Of a stretch of 64,000 nt of DNA, positions 27,427 through 39,786 are shown one piece after another. Position 1 is the stretch's first letter, and each line of letters begins with the position of its first letter. Source of the stretch: Streptomyces syringium. GTDB taxonomy: Bacteria; Actinomycetota; Actinomycetes; Streptomycetales; Streptomycetaceae. Below the pieces are notes generated by a model. It saw only the letters and a program-made list of their open reading frames with translations, was not told where the DNA came from and searched no databases. A program made the position numbers and the translations under genes. The stretch covers positions 3,100,001 through 3,164,000 of the forward strand of contig NZ_JAGIOH010000001.1 in the NCBI RefSeq assembly GCF_017876625.1, written 5' to 3'.

Positions 27427-28476
27427 CTATTTCCCGGCTTTTTTCTTGACCTCAAGCTTCTGACCAGGCTGGATCAGGTCCGGATCGGCCCCTACCACCT
27501 TCTTGTTGTCCTCATAGAGGGAGGACCAGCCGCCCTCGACGGCGTGCTGCTCCGCAATGGCTGACAGATTGTCACCGGGGCGCACCGTGTAGTCGCCGGC
27601 GCCCGGCTGGTCCGTGCGCGTACCCCCGTCGCGCGAGGCGCGGCCGTCGTCCGAACGCGGCGTCCCGGAGTGCTCCTTGTCCGTGCCGTTCGCGCCGTCC
27701 GTGCCGTCCGAGCCGTCGGTGCCGTCGGGCGTCGGCGTGCCGGAGGGGGTGCCGGGTGTGGTCGAGGGGATCTCGGTGGGGTCGTCCGTGGAGGGCTTGC
27801 GGTGCTTGCCGCCCTCGGACGATCCGTCCGTGGGGTGCGCGGAGTCGCCGGGCACCGGCTCGGTGGGCTTGCCGGTCGGCTCGTCGGTCCCTGTGGGCGC
27901 GGACGGCGAGGGAGAGGAGTCGGGGGACGACGGGGACGAGGGGGACGGCGAGGAGGAGGGTTCGGACGGCTTCTCGGTCTCGGAGGAGTCGGGAGAGGGG
28001 GTCGACGGGGTGGAGGGGGTGTTGCGCGTCGGCGCGGGCTTGGCGGGCGCCTCCGGCTCGGGGGTGTGCGTGCTGCCGGGGTTGACCTCCGGCGCCTTGC
28101 CGCCCTTCGCGAGCCCCGAGGACACCGCGCAGCTCGGCCAGGCGTCCGGGCCGCGGCTCGCGAGGATCTTCTCGGCCACGGCGATCTGCTGCGAGCGGCT
28201 GGCGAGGTCGGGGCGCGGCGCGTAGTCCGTACCGCCGTTCTGCTGCCACATCTCCTGCGTCATCTGCAGTCCGCCGAAGAAGCCGTTGCCGGCGTTGGAG
28301 CTCCAGACGCCTCCGCTCTCGCACCGGGCGACCTTGTCCCACGTCTCGGCCTCCGCGGCGTTCGCGCCGGTGGCGGCGAGCAGCGGCATGGCGAGGGACG
28401 CGCCCGTCACCCCCGCCGCGACCACGATCGCCGGTACCTGACGGGGTCTGCGGTGTCTACCGTTGCCGGAGCGCAT
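27427..28476 (-). CDS. rpfC: Resuscitation-promoting factor, RpfC-like
   Basis: 349-residue secreted muralytic protein. Signal peptide about 1-40 (VVAAGVTGASLAMPLLAATG). The Rpf domain follows (AETWDKVARCESGGVWSSNA with catalytic Glu, then GNGFFGGLQMTQEMW). The middle, about 130-290, is a very long Ser/Pro/Thr/Asp/Gly linker with imperfect repeats, likely wall-spanning, and the C terminus is LysM (DYTVRPGDNLSAIAEQHAVE). ATG at 28476 has GAGAGG seven bases upstream. It resembles the LysM-containing Rpf paralogue next to rpfA in S. coelicolor. No riboswitch blocks are seen upstream. Confidence 0.85.
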   Translation of the reverse strand: MRSGNGRHRRPRQVPAIVVAAGVTGASLAMPLLAATGANAAEAETWDKVARCESGGVWSSNAGNGFFGGLQMTQEMWQQNGGTDYAPRPDLASRSQQIAVAEKILASRGPDAWPSCAVSSGLAKGGKAPEVNPGSTHTPEPEAPAKPAPTRNTPSTPSTPSPDSSETEKPSEPSSSPSPSSPSSPDSSPSPSAPTGTDEPTGKPTEPVPGDSAHPTDGSSEGGKHRKPSTDDPTEIPSTTPGTPSGTPTPDGTDGSDGTDGANGTDKEHSGTPRSDDGRASRDGGTRTDQPGAGDYTVRPGDNLSAIAEQHAVEGGWSSLYEDNKKVVGADPDLIQPGQKLEVKKKAGK

Positions 28477-28591
28477 GCGTTGGCCTCTCGTTGGCGGCTC
28501 AGTTGATGGTGGTCGAACATAGCGACGGACCACAGGAGTCACAAGCCGGTGTAGCGGAGGTCACGCGAAGGTCACGTGAGTTGACGTATGG

Positions 28592-29857
28592 TCATCTGAT
28601 ACGCGCAGTGAATTCCACCGGAAGCGTGCGTAGACCACGCATAATCAGCCCGCCGCGCCACCTCAACTCCTCCGGGTCGGCGGCGAGTCGCAGGTCCGGC
28701 AGGCGGCGCAGCAGGGTCGCGAGCGCGGCCTGGCCCTCCAGCCGGGCGAGCGGCGCGCCCAGGCAGTAGTGGATGCCGTGCCCGTAGCCGAGGTGCTGAT
28801 TGTCACGCCGGGACAGGTCGAGGGTGTCCGGCTCGGCGAACCGCTCGGGGTCGCGGTCGGCGGCCGCGAGCACGACGAGCACGGGGTCGCCGGCGGCGAT
28901 GCGCTGCCCGCCCAGGGTGATCGGCTCGGTCGCGAACCGCCAGGTAGCGAGCTCCACCGGCCCGTCGTAACGCAGCAGTTCCTCCACACCGGTGGCGAGC
29001 AGGCTCTCGTCGCCCTCCGCCAGGGCGCGTTGCAGGCGCTCGCGCTCGCCGGGGTTGCGCAGCAGGGCGTAGACGCCGTTGCCGATCAGATTCACGGTGG
29101 TCTCGAAGCCGGCGAACAGCAGGATGAAGGCCATCGCGGCGGCCTCGTTCTCCGTGAGGTGCTCGCCGTGGTCGCTGGCGCGGATGAGGCCGGAGATGAG
29201 GTCGTCGTCGCCTCCTTCGCCCAGTTCTTCCCGCTTGCGGTGGATCAGCTCGGCGAGATAGCCGCGCATCTTCTTCACCGACCGGGCCACCCCGCCGCGC
29301 GGCCCTCCGCCGTGGCGGATCATCATGCCCGCCCAGTCGCGGAAGTCGTCCTGGTCCTCGCGGGGCACACCGAGCAGGTCGCAGATCGCGTAGATGGGCA
29401 GCGGGAAGGCGAACTCGTGGATCAGATCCGCCTCGCCCTTCTCGATGAAGGCATCGATGAGCTGGTCGGTGAGCTCCTGCACGCGCGGGGCGAACTCGGC
29501 GACGCGGCGCGGGGTGAAGGCCTTCGACACCAGCCGGCGCAGCCGGGTGTGGTCCGGCGGGTCGATGTTGAGCAGATGCGTCATCAGGTTCGCGCTGCGC
29601 TCGCCCGGAATGCCGACCTTGCCCTTGCCGTGCGCGGACTCGGAGTGGTGGGCCGGGTTCTTCGACAGCCGCTGGTCGGCGAGGGCCTGGCGGGCGTCGG
29701 CGTAACGGGTGACGAGCCAGGCCTCGACGCCGCTGGGCAGGGCGGTGCGGTGCACGGGCGCGTGTTCGCGCAGCCAGGCGTACGCGGGGTACGGGTCGGC
29801 GGCGAATTCCCAGGTGAAAAGGGGCGGCGCGGGGGGTGTGTCCTTGTTCTCGTGCAC
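28592..29857 (-). CDS. Cytochrome P450 (CYP107-like)
   Basis: 421-residue P450. The I-helix proton-relay motif is LLFAGFETTVN, the K-helix ExxR is EELLRYDGP, and the heme-ligand loop is GYGHGIHYCLGAPLAR with the axial cysteine. The RDNQHLGYGHG approach to the loop resembles CYP107 members. It is alone, with no ferredoxin or biosynthetic genes nearby, so redox partners must come from elsewhere. Its position next to rpf genes recalls the S. coelicolor P450 reported to affect development (CYP107U1, from memory). GTG start at 29857; the upstream site is a distant GAGG. Confidence 0.9.
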   Translation of the reverse strand: MHENKDTPPAPPLFTWEFAADPYPAYAWLREHAPVHRTALPSGVEAWLVTRYADARQALADQRLSKNPAHHSESAHGKGKVGIPGERSANLMTHLLNIDPPDHTRLRRLVSKAFTPRRVAEFAPRVQELTDQLIDAFIEKGEADLIHEFAFPLPIYAICDLLGVPREDQDDFRDWAGMMIRHGGGPRGGVARSVKKMRGYLAELIHRKREELGEGGDDDLISGLIRASDHGEHLTENEAAAMAFILLFAGFETTVNLIGNGVYALLRNPGERERLQRALAEGDESLLATGVEELLRYDGPVELATWRFATEPITLGGQRIAAGDPVLVVLAAADRDPERFAEPDTLDLSRRDNQHLGYGHGIHYCLGAPLARLEGQAALATLLRRLPDLRLAADPEELRWRGGLIMRGLRTLPVEFTARIR

Positions 29858-29917
29858 CCCCCGACGCTACCTCGGGCCCTGCGGGTCTTGACCTGTGCAC
29901 CTCCGCTGCGCGGCGGG

Positions 29918-29994
29918 GTCCTCAAGCGCCGGACGGGCTGCATTTGCAGCCCGCTGGGGGCACCTCCCAACGGTAGCTGGGGGAGCTTGAGGAC
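29918..29994. repeat. Palindromic repeat family copy B, with inserted module
   Basis: Starts GTCCTCAAGC like copy A and ends GCTTGAGGAC. The arms CAAGCGCCGGACGGGCTG and CAGCCCG are interrupted by a module GCTGGGGGCACCTCCCA and CGGTAGCTGGGGGAG that recurs in copies C and D. Flanked by CGCCCGCAGGGCGCC. Between convergent genes? No: it lies between two minus-strand genes (P450 and DUF6479), so here it terminates the upstream one. Confidence 0.75.
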
Positions 29995-30035
29995 GCGCCC
30001 GCAGGGCGCCCGCCGCCGCAGGCGGCACAGACGGC

Positions 30036-30461
30036 CTACGTATGACCCCCGCCGCCGCTGCCGAAGCCACCGCTGCCGCCCTCGTGCCACTTCTTGCGCT
30101 CCTCCGACAGCTCTTCCTCGTGGCTGGCGGGGTTCAGCTCGTGCGGCAGCATCCGGTGTTCCTGGTCCAGTGGCGGCACTTCGTTCTGTTCGTGGTGCTC
30201 GGTGACATAGCCGACCGTGCCCTCCTCGTCGGCGTGGCCCGGGCCGTGGTCGGGCGACTTGGGGCCTTCGCGCTGCTCCTCCGGCGTGCTCCACGCGCCC
30301 ATGCGCCGCTGTGGCGCGGCCGGGGGCGGCGGTTCCGCGTCACGTTTCCGGCGTCCCCAGAAGACGGCGACGATCAGGAGGATGGTGACGATCACGCCGA
30401 CGACCGCGGGCGCGATACCGACGAGATGGTCGCGGTTGGCGAGGTCCATGTTCTCCAGCAT
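30036..30461 (-). CDS. DUF6479 small membrane protein
   Basis: Up to 141 residues; membrane protein with one N-terminal helix (IAPAVVGVIVTILLIVAVFWG, about residues 15-36), a basic stop-transfer RRKR, and a long hydrophilic tail with PPLDQEHRMLPHELNPASHE and a glycine-rich end. This resembles DUF6479 of streptomycetes; function unknown. Start could be ATG 30461 or ATG 30449, the latter directly after GGAG with short spacing. Confidence 0.75.
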   Translation of the reverse strand: MLENMDLANRDHLVGIAPAVVGVIVTILLIVAVFWGRRKRDAEPPPPAAPQRRMGAWSTPEEQREGPKSPDHGPGHADEEGTVGYVTEHHEQNEVPPLDQEHRMLPHELNPASHEEELSEERKKWHEGGSGGFGSGGGGHT

Positions 30462-30563
30462 GCGGTCCGGTTACCCCCTCTGCGCGCGGGCAGGCCCGAA
30501 TCTGGGCCGAACGGGTGCCCGGCCCTCCGCGTACCCCCGGGGCGCGGGCCGCCCGCCGCGGGG

Positions 30564-31538
30564 TCAGACGCCGCCGGCGCCGCCCTCGGCCGCGCGGATC
30601 GCGTCGCGGTAGGCGCGGGCCGCGGCCCGCAGGGCGGTCTCCGGCTCGACGCCGTCCGCCTCGGCCCGTACGGCCAGGGCGAGCAGCTCGTAGCCGACGC
30701 CGTCCCCGGCCGGCGGGGTCACGTCCAGGCCCTCGGCCCGGGCGCGGGAGGCCAGCTTCGCGGCCAGGGCGAGGGCCGGCTGACCGAGCGGCACCCCTTC
30801 GGTGACCGACTCGCGCTCCTTCTCGACCGCCTTCGTCCGCAGCCAGTGCGCTTTGACGTCCTCGGGGGTCTCGGCGGACTCCTCGCCGAAGACGTGCGGG
30901 TGGCGGTGGATGAGCTTGTCGACGATCACCCCCGCCACGTCGTCGACGGAGAACGGCTCGTCCGCGTCGTCCTCGGCGATCCGGGCGTGGAAGACGACCT
31001 GGAGCAGCACGTCGCCCAGTTCCTCGCGCAGCGACTCCCGGTCCCCGGTCTCGATGGCCTCCAGGAGCTCGTACGTTTCCTCCAGGCCGTACTTCGCCAG
31101 GTCCTCGTGGGTGCGGATGCCGCTCCACGGGCAGGCCCGCCGGATCCGGTCCATGACCTGGACGAGGTCGATCAGGCGGGCGCCCGGCAGGTCGTAGGAG
31201 CCGGGGAGGAGCTCCAGGGCGGGCATCGTCTCGCGGCCGGAGCCCGCGAGCCGGGCCAGCCCGTCGGTGAGGGCGGACTCGCCGACGGCCGAGGTGAGCA
31301 CCACGGCCGTGCGGGCGTCGCTCACGCAGTAGTCGACCAGCTCACGGGCGGTCGCGGCGCCCTCCTCGACCTCGACCCCCGCCTCCCGCAGATACGGCAG
31401 CTGCGGGTGGGCGGGGTCGGCGCACAGCACCCGGTCGGCGGCGCGCAGCACCTGCCAGGCGGGCCAGGACAGCAGACCGGGGGCGACCCGGTGGCTGGTG
31501 GTGAGCAGGACGATGCGGCCAGGTGCGGAGTCGTTCAC
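30564..31538 (-). CDS. mazG: MazG nucleoside triphosphate pyrophosphohydrolase
   Basis: 324-residue all-alpha NTP pyrophosphatase that hydrolyses NTPs to NMP and PPi, cleansing non-canonical nucleotides or tuning ppGpp-linked death responses. The MazG domain (from about residue 110) has CPWSGIRTHEDLAKYGLEET, the EExxE-like EETYELLEAIE and the partner RREELGDVLLQVVFHARIAE-type ExxD block. The N-terminal 100 residues (IVLLTTSHRVAPGLLSWPA) resemble a degenerate tetrapyrrole-methylase-like domain common in actinobacterial MazG. GTG at 31538 is used; site weak. It is the downstream partner of the SurA-like lipoprotein gene, 34 bases away. Confidence 0.88.
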   Translation of the reverse strand: MNDSAPGRIVLLTTSHRVAPGLLSWPAWQVLRAADRVLCADPAHPQLPYLREAGVEVEEGAATARELVDYCVSDARTAVVLTSAVGESALTDGLARLAGSGRETMPALELLPGSYDLPGARLIDLVQVMDRIRRACPWSGIRTHEDLAKYGLEETYELLEAIETGDRESLREELGDVLLQVVFHARIAEDDADEPFSVDDVAGVIVDKLIHRHPHVFGEESAETPEDVKAHWLRTKAVEKERESVTEGVPLGQPALALAAKLASRARAEGLDVTPPAGDGVGYELLALAVRAEADGVEPETALRAAARAYRDAIRAAEGGAGGV

Positions 31539-31572
31539 ACCGCCGAGCGTAGGCGACGGCACCGGTGGCGGC

Positions 31573-32196
31573 TCACGCCGGGCGCTCGGGTTCGCCCGGG
31601 GCGGGGGCGGCGGCCCGCAGCCACGGCTCCTGCGCGGGCTCGGCGGTGCCGCGCTTGGGGTCCCAGGTGCCGTAGCGCGGGTTCACGTCCACGTGCAGGG
31701 CGTCGGAGGTGCGCCGCAGGACGTCGTTGGTGCGGGCGGCGCCGAGCTTGCCGTCCAGCTTGGCCCGGGTGAGGTCCATGGTCAGCGCCTCGTCGATCCG
31801 GTCGGGCGCGATGCCGAGGGCGAGGAACCGGGCCCGCACCGTCTCCGCTCCCCCGTTGGACCGCTCGACCTCGGCGCGGCGCCGCTGCACCTCGCGCCGG
31901 GTGACCTCGACGCCGTTGTCCTCGGCGGCCTGCTGCACGATCCGGTTCTGGACGAGACGGATCAGGGTGTCCTGGTTCAGCCGGGCGCTGTTGGCCAGCA
32001 GTTGCTGCCCCTGCGGGGAGGACCGCTGCGCGTCCCGTACGACGTTCACCTCGTGCTGGAGCTGCGAGACGCTGATCCGGTCGTCGCCCACGACGGCCGC
32101 GGCGCCGGGATGCGAGGTGGACCCGCAGGCGGTGAGCAGCGGCGCGGAGAGGAGCACGGCGGCGGAGACAACGAGCGCGGTCCTACGGCGGTGCAT
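31573..32196 (-). CDS. SurA N-terminal-domain lipoprotein
   Basis: 207-residue lipoprotein. The signal peptide ends in lipobox LLTACGS, giving a lipidated cysteine. A SurA_N-type helical chaperone region follows (VVGDDRISVSQLQHEVNVVR, then NRIVQQAAEDNGVEVTRREV), with no PPIase domain. It probably assists folding or transit of secreted proteins outside the membrane. ATG at 32196 has GGGAGG four bases upstream. It is followed by mazG, an arrangement conserved in Streptomyces. Confidence 0.88.
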   Translation of the reverse strand: MHRRRTALVVSAAVLLSAPLLTACGSTSHPGAAAVVGDDRISVSQLQHEVNVVRDAQRSSPQGQQLLANSARLNQDTLIRLVQNRIVQQAAEDNGVEVTRREVQRRRAEVERSNGGAETVRARFLALGIAPDRIDEALTMDLTRAKLDGKLGAARTNDVLRRTSDALHVDVNPRYGTWDPKRGTAEPAQEPWLRAAAPAPGEPERPA

Positions 32197-32689
32197 GGAG
32201 CCTCCCGGCTGGGTCGTGGACGATGACGAGCGGGCAGTCGGCCTTGCGTTGATCGATGGTAGGGAGTCCACGTGACGTAGGCCACTGATTCGGCCAACGA
32301 TTCGCCGGCGGCGGCGAGCGGTGTCTTCAACCGCCGGACGGGCTGGTTTCTCGCTGAGCTCAGCCACATCAAGCCCGCTGGGGGCACCTCCCAGCGGTAG
32401 CTGGGGGAGATTGAGGACACCGCCGCGCAGCGGTGGTGCGGGAGCAAGGGGACCGCGGTGGTGGCGTGAGGTGCGTCGCGAAAGCCGGGGCCGGGTGAAC
32501 CGCCGCCGCCCGGGAGCCGTCTTCGCGGAGGGGGCCGGAGAAGAGAGAAGAGGCAGGCCTTCCCGGCAAGGGACCGGCTCCCGACCGGCCCCGGTCGCTT
32601 TCGCGTATCTTTTCGACATTCGCCCGGCGCGTCCCGTGGCCCCGGCGGCTCACCGGAGACACCGCGCTATAGAGAGGACAGGACCGCCC
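32197..32689. other. Promoter region holding palindromic repeat copy C
   Basis: 493 bases between divergent genes. The repeat at 32321-32420 occupies the centre, with flanking CGCCGCGCAGCGG. The stretch 32421-32689 precedes the DUF2079 gene and shows AGAGAGGACAGGA before its ATG, but no certain promoter. Confidence 0.45.
32321..32420. repeat. Palindromic repeat family copy C
   Basis: Begins GTGTCTTCAACCGCCGGACG and ends ATTGAGGACAC, enclosing GCTGAGCTCAGC (the centre of copy A) and then the module GCTGGGGGCACCTCCCAGCG. A mosaic of copies A and D. Confidence 0.75.
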
Positions 32690-34141
32690 ATGGATTCGGC
32701 CGCAGCCGCCGTCTCGGCACCGGGCCGCAGCCCGGCCCGGTCCATGAAGTCCAAGGCCACGCCGCGCGCCGCCGCCCTGCTCGGGCCGCGGGCCGACCCG
32801 TACTGGCTGGCGGCCGTCCTCTTCGTCCTGTTCACCGCGGTGTCGGTGTGCCGGCACCGGCGGATGCTGACCATGTCCTGGGACCTCGGCATCTTCGAGC
32901 AGGCGATACGCGCCTACGCCCACCTCCAGGCGCCCGTCGCGGACCTCAAGGGGCCCGGCACCCATATCCTCGGCGACCACTTCAGCCCGGTCACCGCGCT
33001 GATCGCGCCCTTCTACCGCGTCTTCCCCGGCCCCGTGACCCTGCTCGTCGCGCAGGCGGCGCTGTTCGCGCTGTCCGCCGTGCCCGTCACCCGCCTCGCG
33101 GCCGGGCTGCTGGGCCGGGCGCGCGGACTGGCCGTCGGCATCGCGTACGGGCTGTCGTGGGGGGTGCAGCGCGCGGTCGACTTCGACTTCCACGAGATCG
33201 CCTTCGCCATGCCGCTGCTCGCCTTCTCCCTGGAGGCCGTGGTGCGCCGACGGTGGCGGGCCGCGGTGTGGTGGGCGGTGCCGCTCGTCCTCGTCAAGGA
33301 GGACCTGGGCGTCACGGCCGCGGCCATCGGGGTGCTGATCCTCATGCGGCTGCGCGGCACGAAGCGCGACCCGCGCGCGACGGCGCTCGCCGTCGGGCTG
33401 GTGGCGTTCGGCCTGGCCGCCCTCGCCGTCACCCTCGGCCTGATCATCCCGAGCTTCAACACCGGCGGCTCCTACGACTACTGGAACAAGGTCAACGGCA
33501 CCGGCCCCACCGCCACCATCCCCTTCGACACCGCCGTCCGCACCCTGCTGTGGGTACTGCTGCCCACCACCGGGCTGCTGGCGCTGCGCTCACCGCTGCT
33601 GATCGTCGCGCTGCCGACGCTGGGCTGGCGGTTCGTCTCCCACGAGGAGCACTACTGGGGCACCGACTGGCACTACAGCGCCGTGCTGATGCCCGTCGTC
33701 TTCCTCACCCTCGTCGACGCGCTGGCCACGGCCCGGCGCAGCCGGCGCCGGTGGCTGCGCCGCTACGCGCACCAACTGCCCGCCGCCGTGCTCGCGGCGG
33801 CGCTCGCGCTGAGCGCCTCGCTGCCGCTGTACGGGCTGACGGAGCCCGACACGTACCGGATATCCGAGGGCGTCAAGGCGACCGAACGCCTGCTGGCCCG
33901 CATCCCCGACGGTGCCGTCGTCGAAGCGGACGTCGGCCCGATAAGCCGGCTCGTCTCCCGCTGCCGGGTGCTGTGGATCGGGGACACCCGGGGCGTCGTC
34001 CCCGACTACGTCGCCCAGCACGTCACCGACGGTAAGCCGCTCCAGGAACTGGCCGCCGAGGCCCAGCGGCGCCACCCCGGCTCCCGCTTCGGCGTCCTCG
34101 GCGGCGAGGGCGGTTACGTCGTCCTGAAGCGGATCGCCTAG
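32690..34141 (+). CDS. DUF2079 polytopic membrane protein
   Basis: 483-residue integral membrane protein with about ten hydrophobic helices, member of DUF2079, a family related in topology to membrane glycosyltransferases (GT-C-like). The short periplasmic motif LTMSWDLGIFEQAIRAYA after the first helix is conserved and could be catalytic, and FDFHEIAFAMPL and SHEEHYWGTDWHY are additional charged motifs. The C-terminal 90 residues (TDGKPLQELAAEAQRRHPG) form a soluble domain. ATG at 32690 has AGGA seven bases upstream. The substrate is unknown. It is followed by repeat copy D. Confidence 0.87.
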   Translation: MDSAAAAVSAPGRSPARSMKSKATPRAAALLGPRADPYWLAAVLFVLFTAVSVCRHRRMLTMSWDLGIFEQAIRAYAHLQAPVADLKGPGTHILGDHFSPVTALIAPFYRVFPGPVTLLVAQAALFALSAVPVTRLAAGLLGRARGLAVGIAYGLSWGVQRAVDFDFHEIAFAMPLLAFSLEAVVRRRWRAAVWWAVPLVLVKEDLGVTAAAIGVLILMRLRGTKRDPRATALAVGLVAFGLAALAVTLGLIIPSFNTGGSYDYWNKVNGTGPTATIPFDTAVRTLLWVLLPTTGLLALRSPLLIVALPTLGWRFVSHEEHYWGTDWHYSAVLMPVVFLTLVDALATARRSRRRWLRRYAHQLPAAVLAAALALSASLPLYGLTEPDTYRISEGVKATERLLARIPDGAVVEADVGPISRLVSRCRVLWIGDTRGVVPDYVAQHVTDGKPLQELAAEAQRRHPGSRFGVLGGEGGYVVLKRIA

Positions 34142-34181
34142 GGCGCCTGTCCGAGGTCGTGCGCACCCCCGCTGCGCGGTG

Positions 34182-34290
34182 GTGTCCTCAATCGCCGGAC
34201 GGGCTCATTCAAGCCCGTCCGGCGATTGAGGACACAGCACAGCAGCCCGCTGGGGGCACCTCCCAGCGGTAGCCGGGGGAGATTGAGGAC
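34182..34290. repeat. Palindromic repeat family copy D (double unit)
   Basis: 34182-34205 and 34212-34235 are exact 24-base inverted arms around CATTCA, and a second unit 34241-34290 contains the module GCTGGGGGCACCTCCCAGCG and ends ATTGAGGAC. It separates the convergent DUF2079 and HNH genes and should act as a bidirectional terminator. Confidence 0.8.
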
Positions 34291-34324
34291 GCGCCCGCAG
34301 GGCGCCCGCCGGCAGGGCCTTCGG

Positions 34325-35038
34325 CTACCTGGTCGCGAAGCGGGTCGGCGCCGCGGTGGGGTTGCCCCCGGTGGGCGGCTTGCGGGAGGGGCAGGCGGAG
34401 AGGACCTTCACCATGGCCGCCTTCTCCGCGTCGGTCACCCACAGGCCGTACTTCTTCTTCACCGCCACCTGACGGGCGACGTACTCACAGCGGTACGCCT
34501 CGTTGCCCGGCAGCCACTTCGCCGTGTCGCCGTCGCCCTTGCTGCGGTTCGCGGAGGCGTCCGCCGCTATCAGGTTGAGCGGGTCATTGGCGAGGGCGAC
34601 GCGCTTGGCCGGGTCCCAGCCGCGGGCGCCCTTCTGCCACGCGTCGGACAGGGCGACGACATGGTCGATGTCTATCCTGCTCTTCCCCCGCTCGAAGCGG
34701 ACCGACTTCCCCGTGTACGGGTCCTTGGTGAGCGTGCCGGAGGTGACCGTGCAGCGGCCGTCGCCGAACTTCACCTCCGACAGGTCGCGTTTGAGGATGT
34801 CGTCCCGGGTGCCGCACCTGTTCCCGTCGGTATCCGCCCAGGGCCGGCCGAACTTCGTCCGGGTGTAACCCTCCATGGACTCCCGTCCCTTGACCGTCAG
34901 GGTGGACGCCGTCTTCAGGGCCGAGCCCTCACCACCCTTGGCGGCGTCCGGGCCCTTCTCCCCTTCCGAGGAACAACCGGCGGCGGCGAGGAGGGCGGCG
35001 GCAAGGACGGCGTACGCGGGCAGCGTGAACCGAGGCAA
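34325..35038 (-). CDS. HNH endonuclease-family lipoprotein (DUF1524-like)
   Basis: About 237 residues. The N-terminal hydrophobic segment ends in LLAAAGCSSEG, a lipobox, so the protein is likely exported and lipidated. The C-terminal HNH-type domain has RIDIDHVVALSDAW, followed by LANDPLNLIAADASANRSKG and KWLPGNEAYRCEYVARQV, the DUF1524/HNH pattern of secreted nucleases. The best start is TTG at 35038 because it begins the signal peptide, but there is no good ribosome binding site and the frame is open upstream, so the start is uncertain. An exported nuclease could act in nutrient scavenging. Confidence 0.82.
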   Translation of the reverse strand: MPRFTLPAYAVLAAALLAAAGCSSEGEKGPDAAKGGEGSALKTASTLTVKGRESMEGYTRTKFGRPWADTDGNRCGTRDDILKRDLSEVKFGDGRCTVTSGTLTKDPYTGKSVRFERGKSRIDIDHVVALSDAWQKGARGWDPAKRVALANDPLNLIAADASANRSKGDGDTAKWLPGNEAYRCEYVARQVAVKKKYGLWVTDAEKAAMVKVLSACPSRKPPTGGNPTAAPTRFATR

Positions 35039-35293
35039 GGGAGGTGTCCCGTCTGTGAGGTGGCGGCGTGAAGACGCGGCGTGAACCGGATGCGTGAGGT
35101 GGCGGCGTGAACCGGATCCGGTGACCGTCAGATGATGTGGACCGCCCACCGGGCCGTAGGGAATTTGTCCCGGTTCAGACGGCCACAAACGGCGCGAAGG
35201 CGCACATCCACCCACGGAACAGCGCCCGTGGCCGCGCCCCCCTCGCAGGGGCACACGCGACCACGGACGCCAAAGGTCCGCTGAGAACTTCCG

Positions 35294-38827
<3,534 letters not shown>

Positions 38828-39008
38828 GAGGGGCTTCCGTCCCGATGTGAACAAAGGAGTGCAGGGGGTGGGCAACGCGAACCACCCGACACGTGGGATA
38901 CGGGCCGGGGTGCCCCCAGCCTACGACGGCGGGCCGACAACCGCGGTCGGACCACGAACGCACCCGGGGCGTCCCGCCCCGGGCCCGATCGACCCCGGCA
39001 GCCTCGGC

Positions 39009-39272
39009 TCAGAGGGGCCACAGGGTGACCTGCACGACGTACAGGCACCGCTGCCGCACGACCGTCAGGTACTGGAACATCCCGTTCGGGAGGACCTCCT
39101 CGCCCAGGCCGGGAGAGGGCCCCTGACAGGCGGCGCCGTCGAGGTAGAGCGCTGCCGCGGCCCGCACCAATTCGTCCGCGCGCTCCTCCACCAGCGCGAC
39201 GAAGGCGAGGTTCGGCGTCTCACCGATGACGTGCCGGGGATCCGGGTCGTACTCCCAGTGCCAGTCACTCAC
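39009..39272 (-). CDS. Small protein, possible RelE-like toxin partner
   Basis: 87 residues, unassigned. It starts VSDWHWEYDPDPRHVIGE by GTG at 39272, overlapping the stop of the upstream DUF6247 gene by eight bases. The end QYLTVVRQRCLYVVQVTLW resembles the terminal strand pair of RelE/ParE proteins, and the size and overlap match a type II pair. The fold is inference only; no catalytic residues are recognised. Confidence 0.6.
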   Translation of the reverse strand: MSDWHWEYDPDPRHVIGETPNLAFVALVEERADELVRAAAALYLDGAACQGPSPGLGEEVLPNGMFQYLTVVRQRCLYVVQVTLWPL

Positions 39273-39624
39273 CGGCGACCTGCGCCCGGGCGCCGTCCAT
39301 GATCTGCCTGATGTCGTCCATCGCGGCCCGCCATGCCGGATCCTCCCGGTCGAGCGTCTGGGCCGCGTGCTCGGCTGCGCGCAGCCGCCGGGCGACGTCG
39401 GGGAAACGCTCGATCTCGATCACCGTGGCCCACTTGAGCTGGAACATGGCGATCGGCCCGAAGCTGTTGGACTGGGTGGCCATCGTGAAGACCGTGTCGC
39501 GCTCGGTCGTCATCTCCGCCAGGCGCGACGGCGCGACCTGCGCGAGAGCCGCCCGCAGCGCGGGGAACGTCTTCTCCGGTCTGGGGATCAGCGCCCCACC
39601 GTCGTGAATGGGCTGCGTGGTCAT
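39265..39624 (-). CDS. DUF6247 family protein, possible antitoxin-like
   Basis: 119-residue helical protein of the DUF6247 family: EKTFPALRAALAQVAPSRLA, then FGPIAMFQLKWATVIEIERF and DVARRLRAAEHAAQTLD. DUF6247 members often sit beside small uncharacterised genes in streptomycetes. ATG at 39624 has GGGAGG four bases upstream. The overlap with the next gene indicates translational coupling. The role as antitoxin is inference from arrangement. Confidence 0.75.
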   Translation of the reverse strand: MTTQPIHDGGALIPRPEKTFPALRAALAQVAPSRLAEMTTERDTVFTMATQSNSFGPIAMFQLKWATVIEIERFPDVARRLRAAEHAAQTLDREDPAWRAAMDDIRQIMDGARAQVAGE

Positions 39625-39786
39625 GCGTCCTCCCAAGGGTGCCCCGATCACCGTACGGCAACCGGTCGCGCCGCATGGGCCGGACGGCGGAGGGGCACCT
39701 GTGACGGGCCGACCGCACGCGGACGACCCGGCCCCGACGCGCACCCCCGTGGCGCGTCCGGGCCGGGCCGTTTGCCCTGCCGGTGG

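Noticed and set aside
28592..32196. A biosynthetic gene cluster around the P450
   Set aside because: Neighbours are conserved housekeeping genes (mazG, SurA-like, DUF6479); there is no scaffold-building enzyme or ferredoxin.
35055..35120. Tandem GTGAGGTGGCGGCGTGAA sequence as regulatory iteron
   Set aside because: Only two imperfect copies upstream of the HNH gene; too little to support a function.
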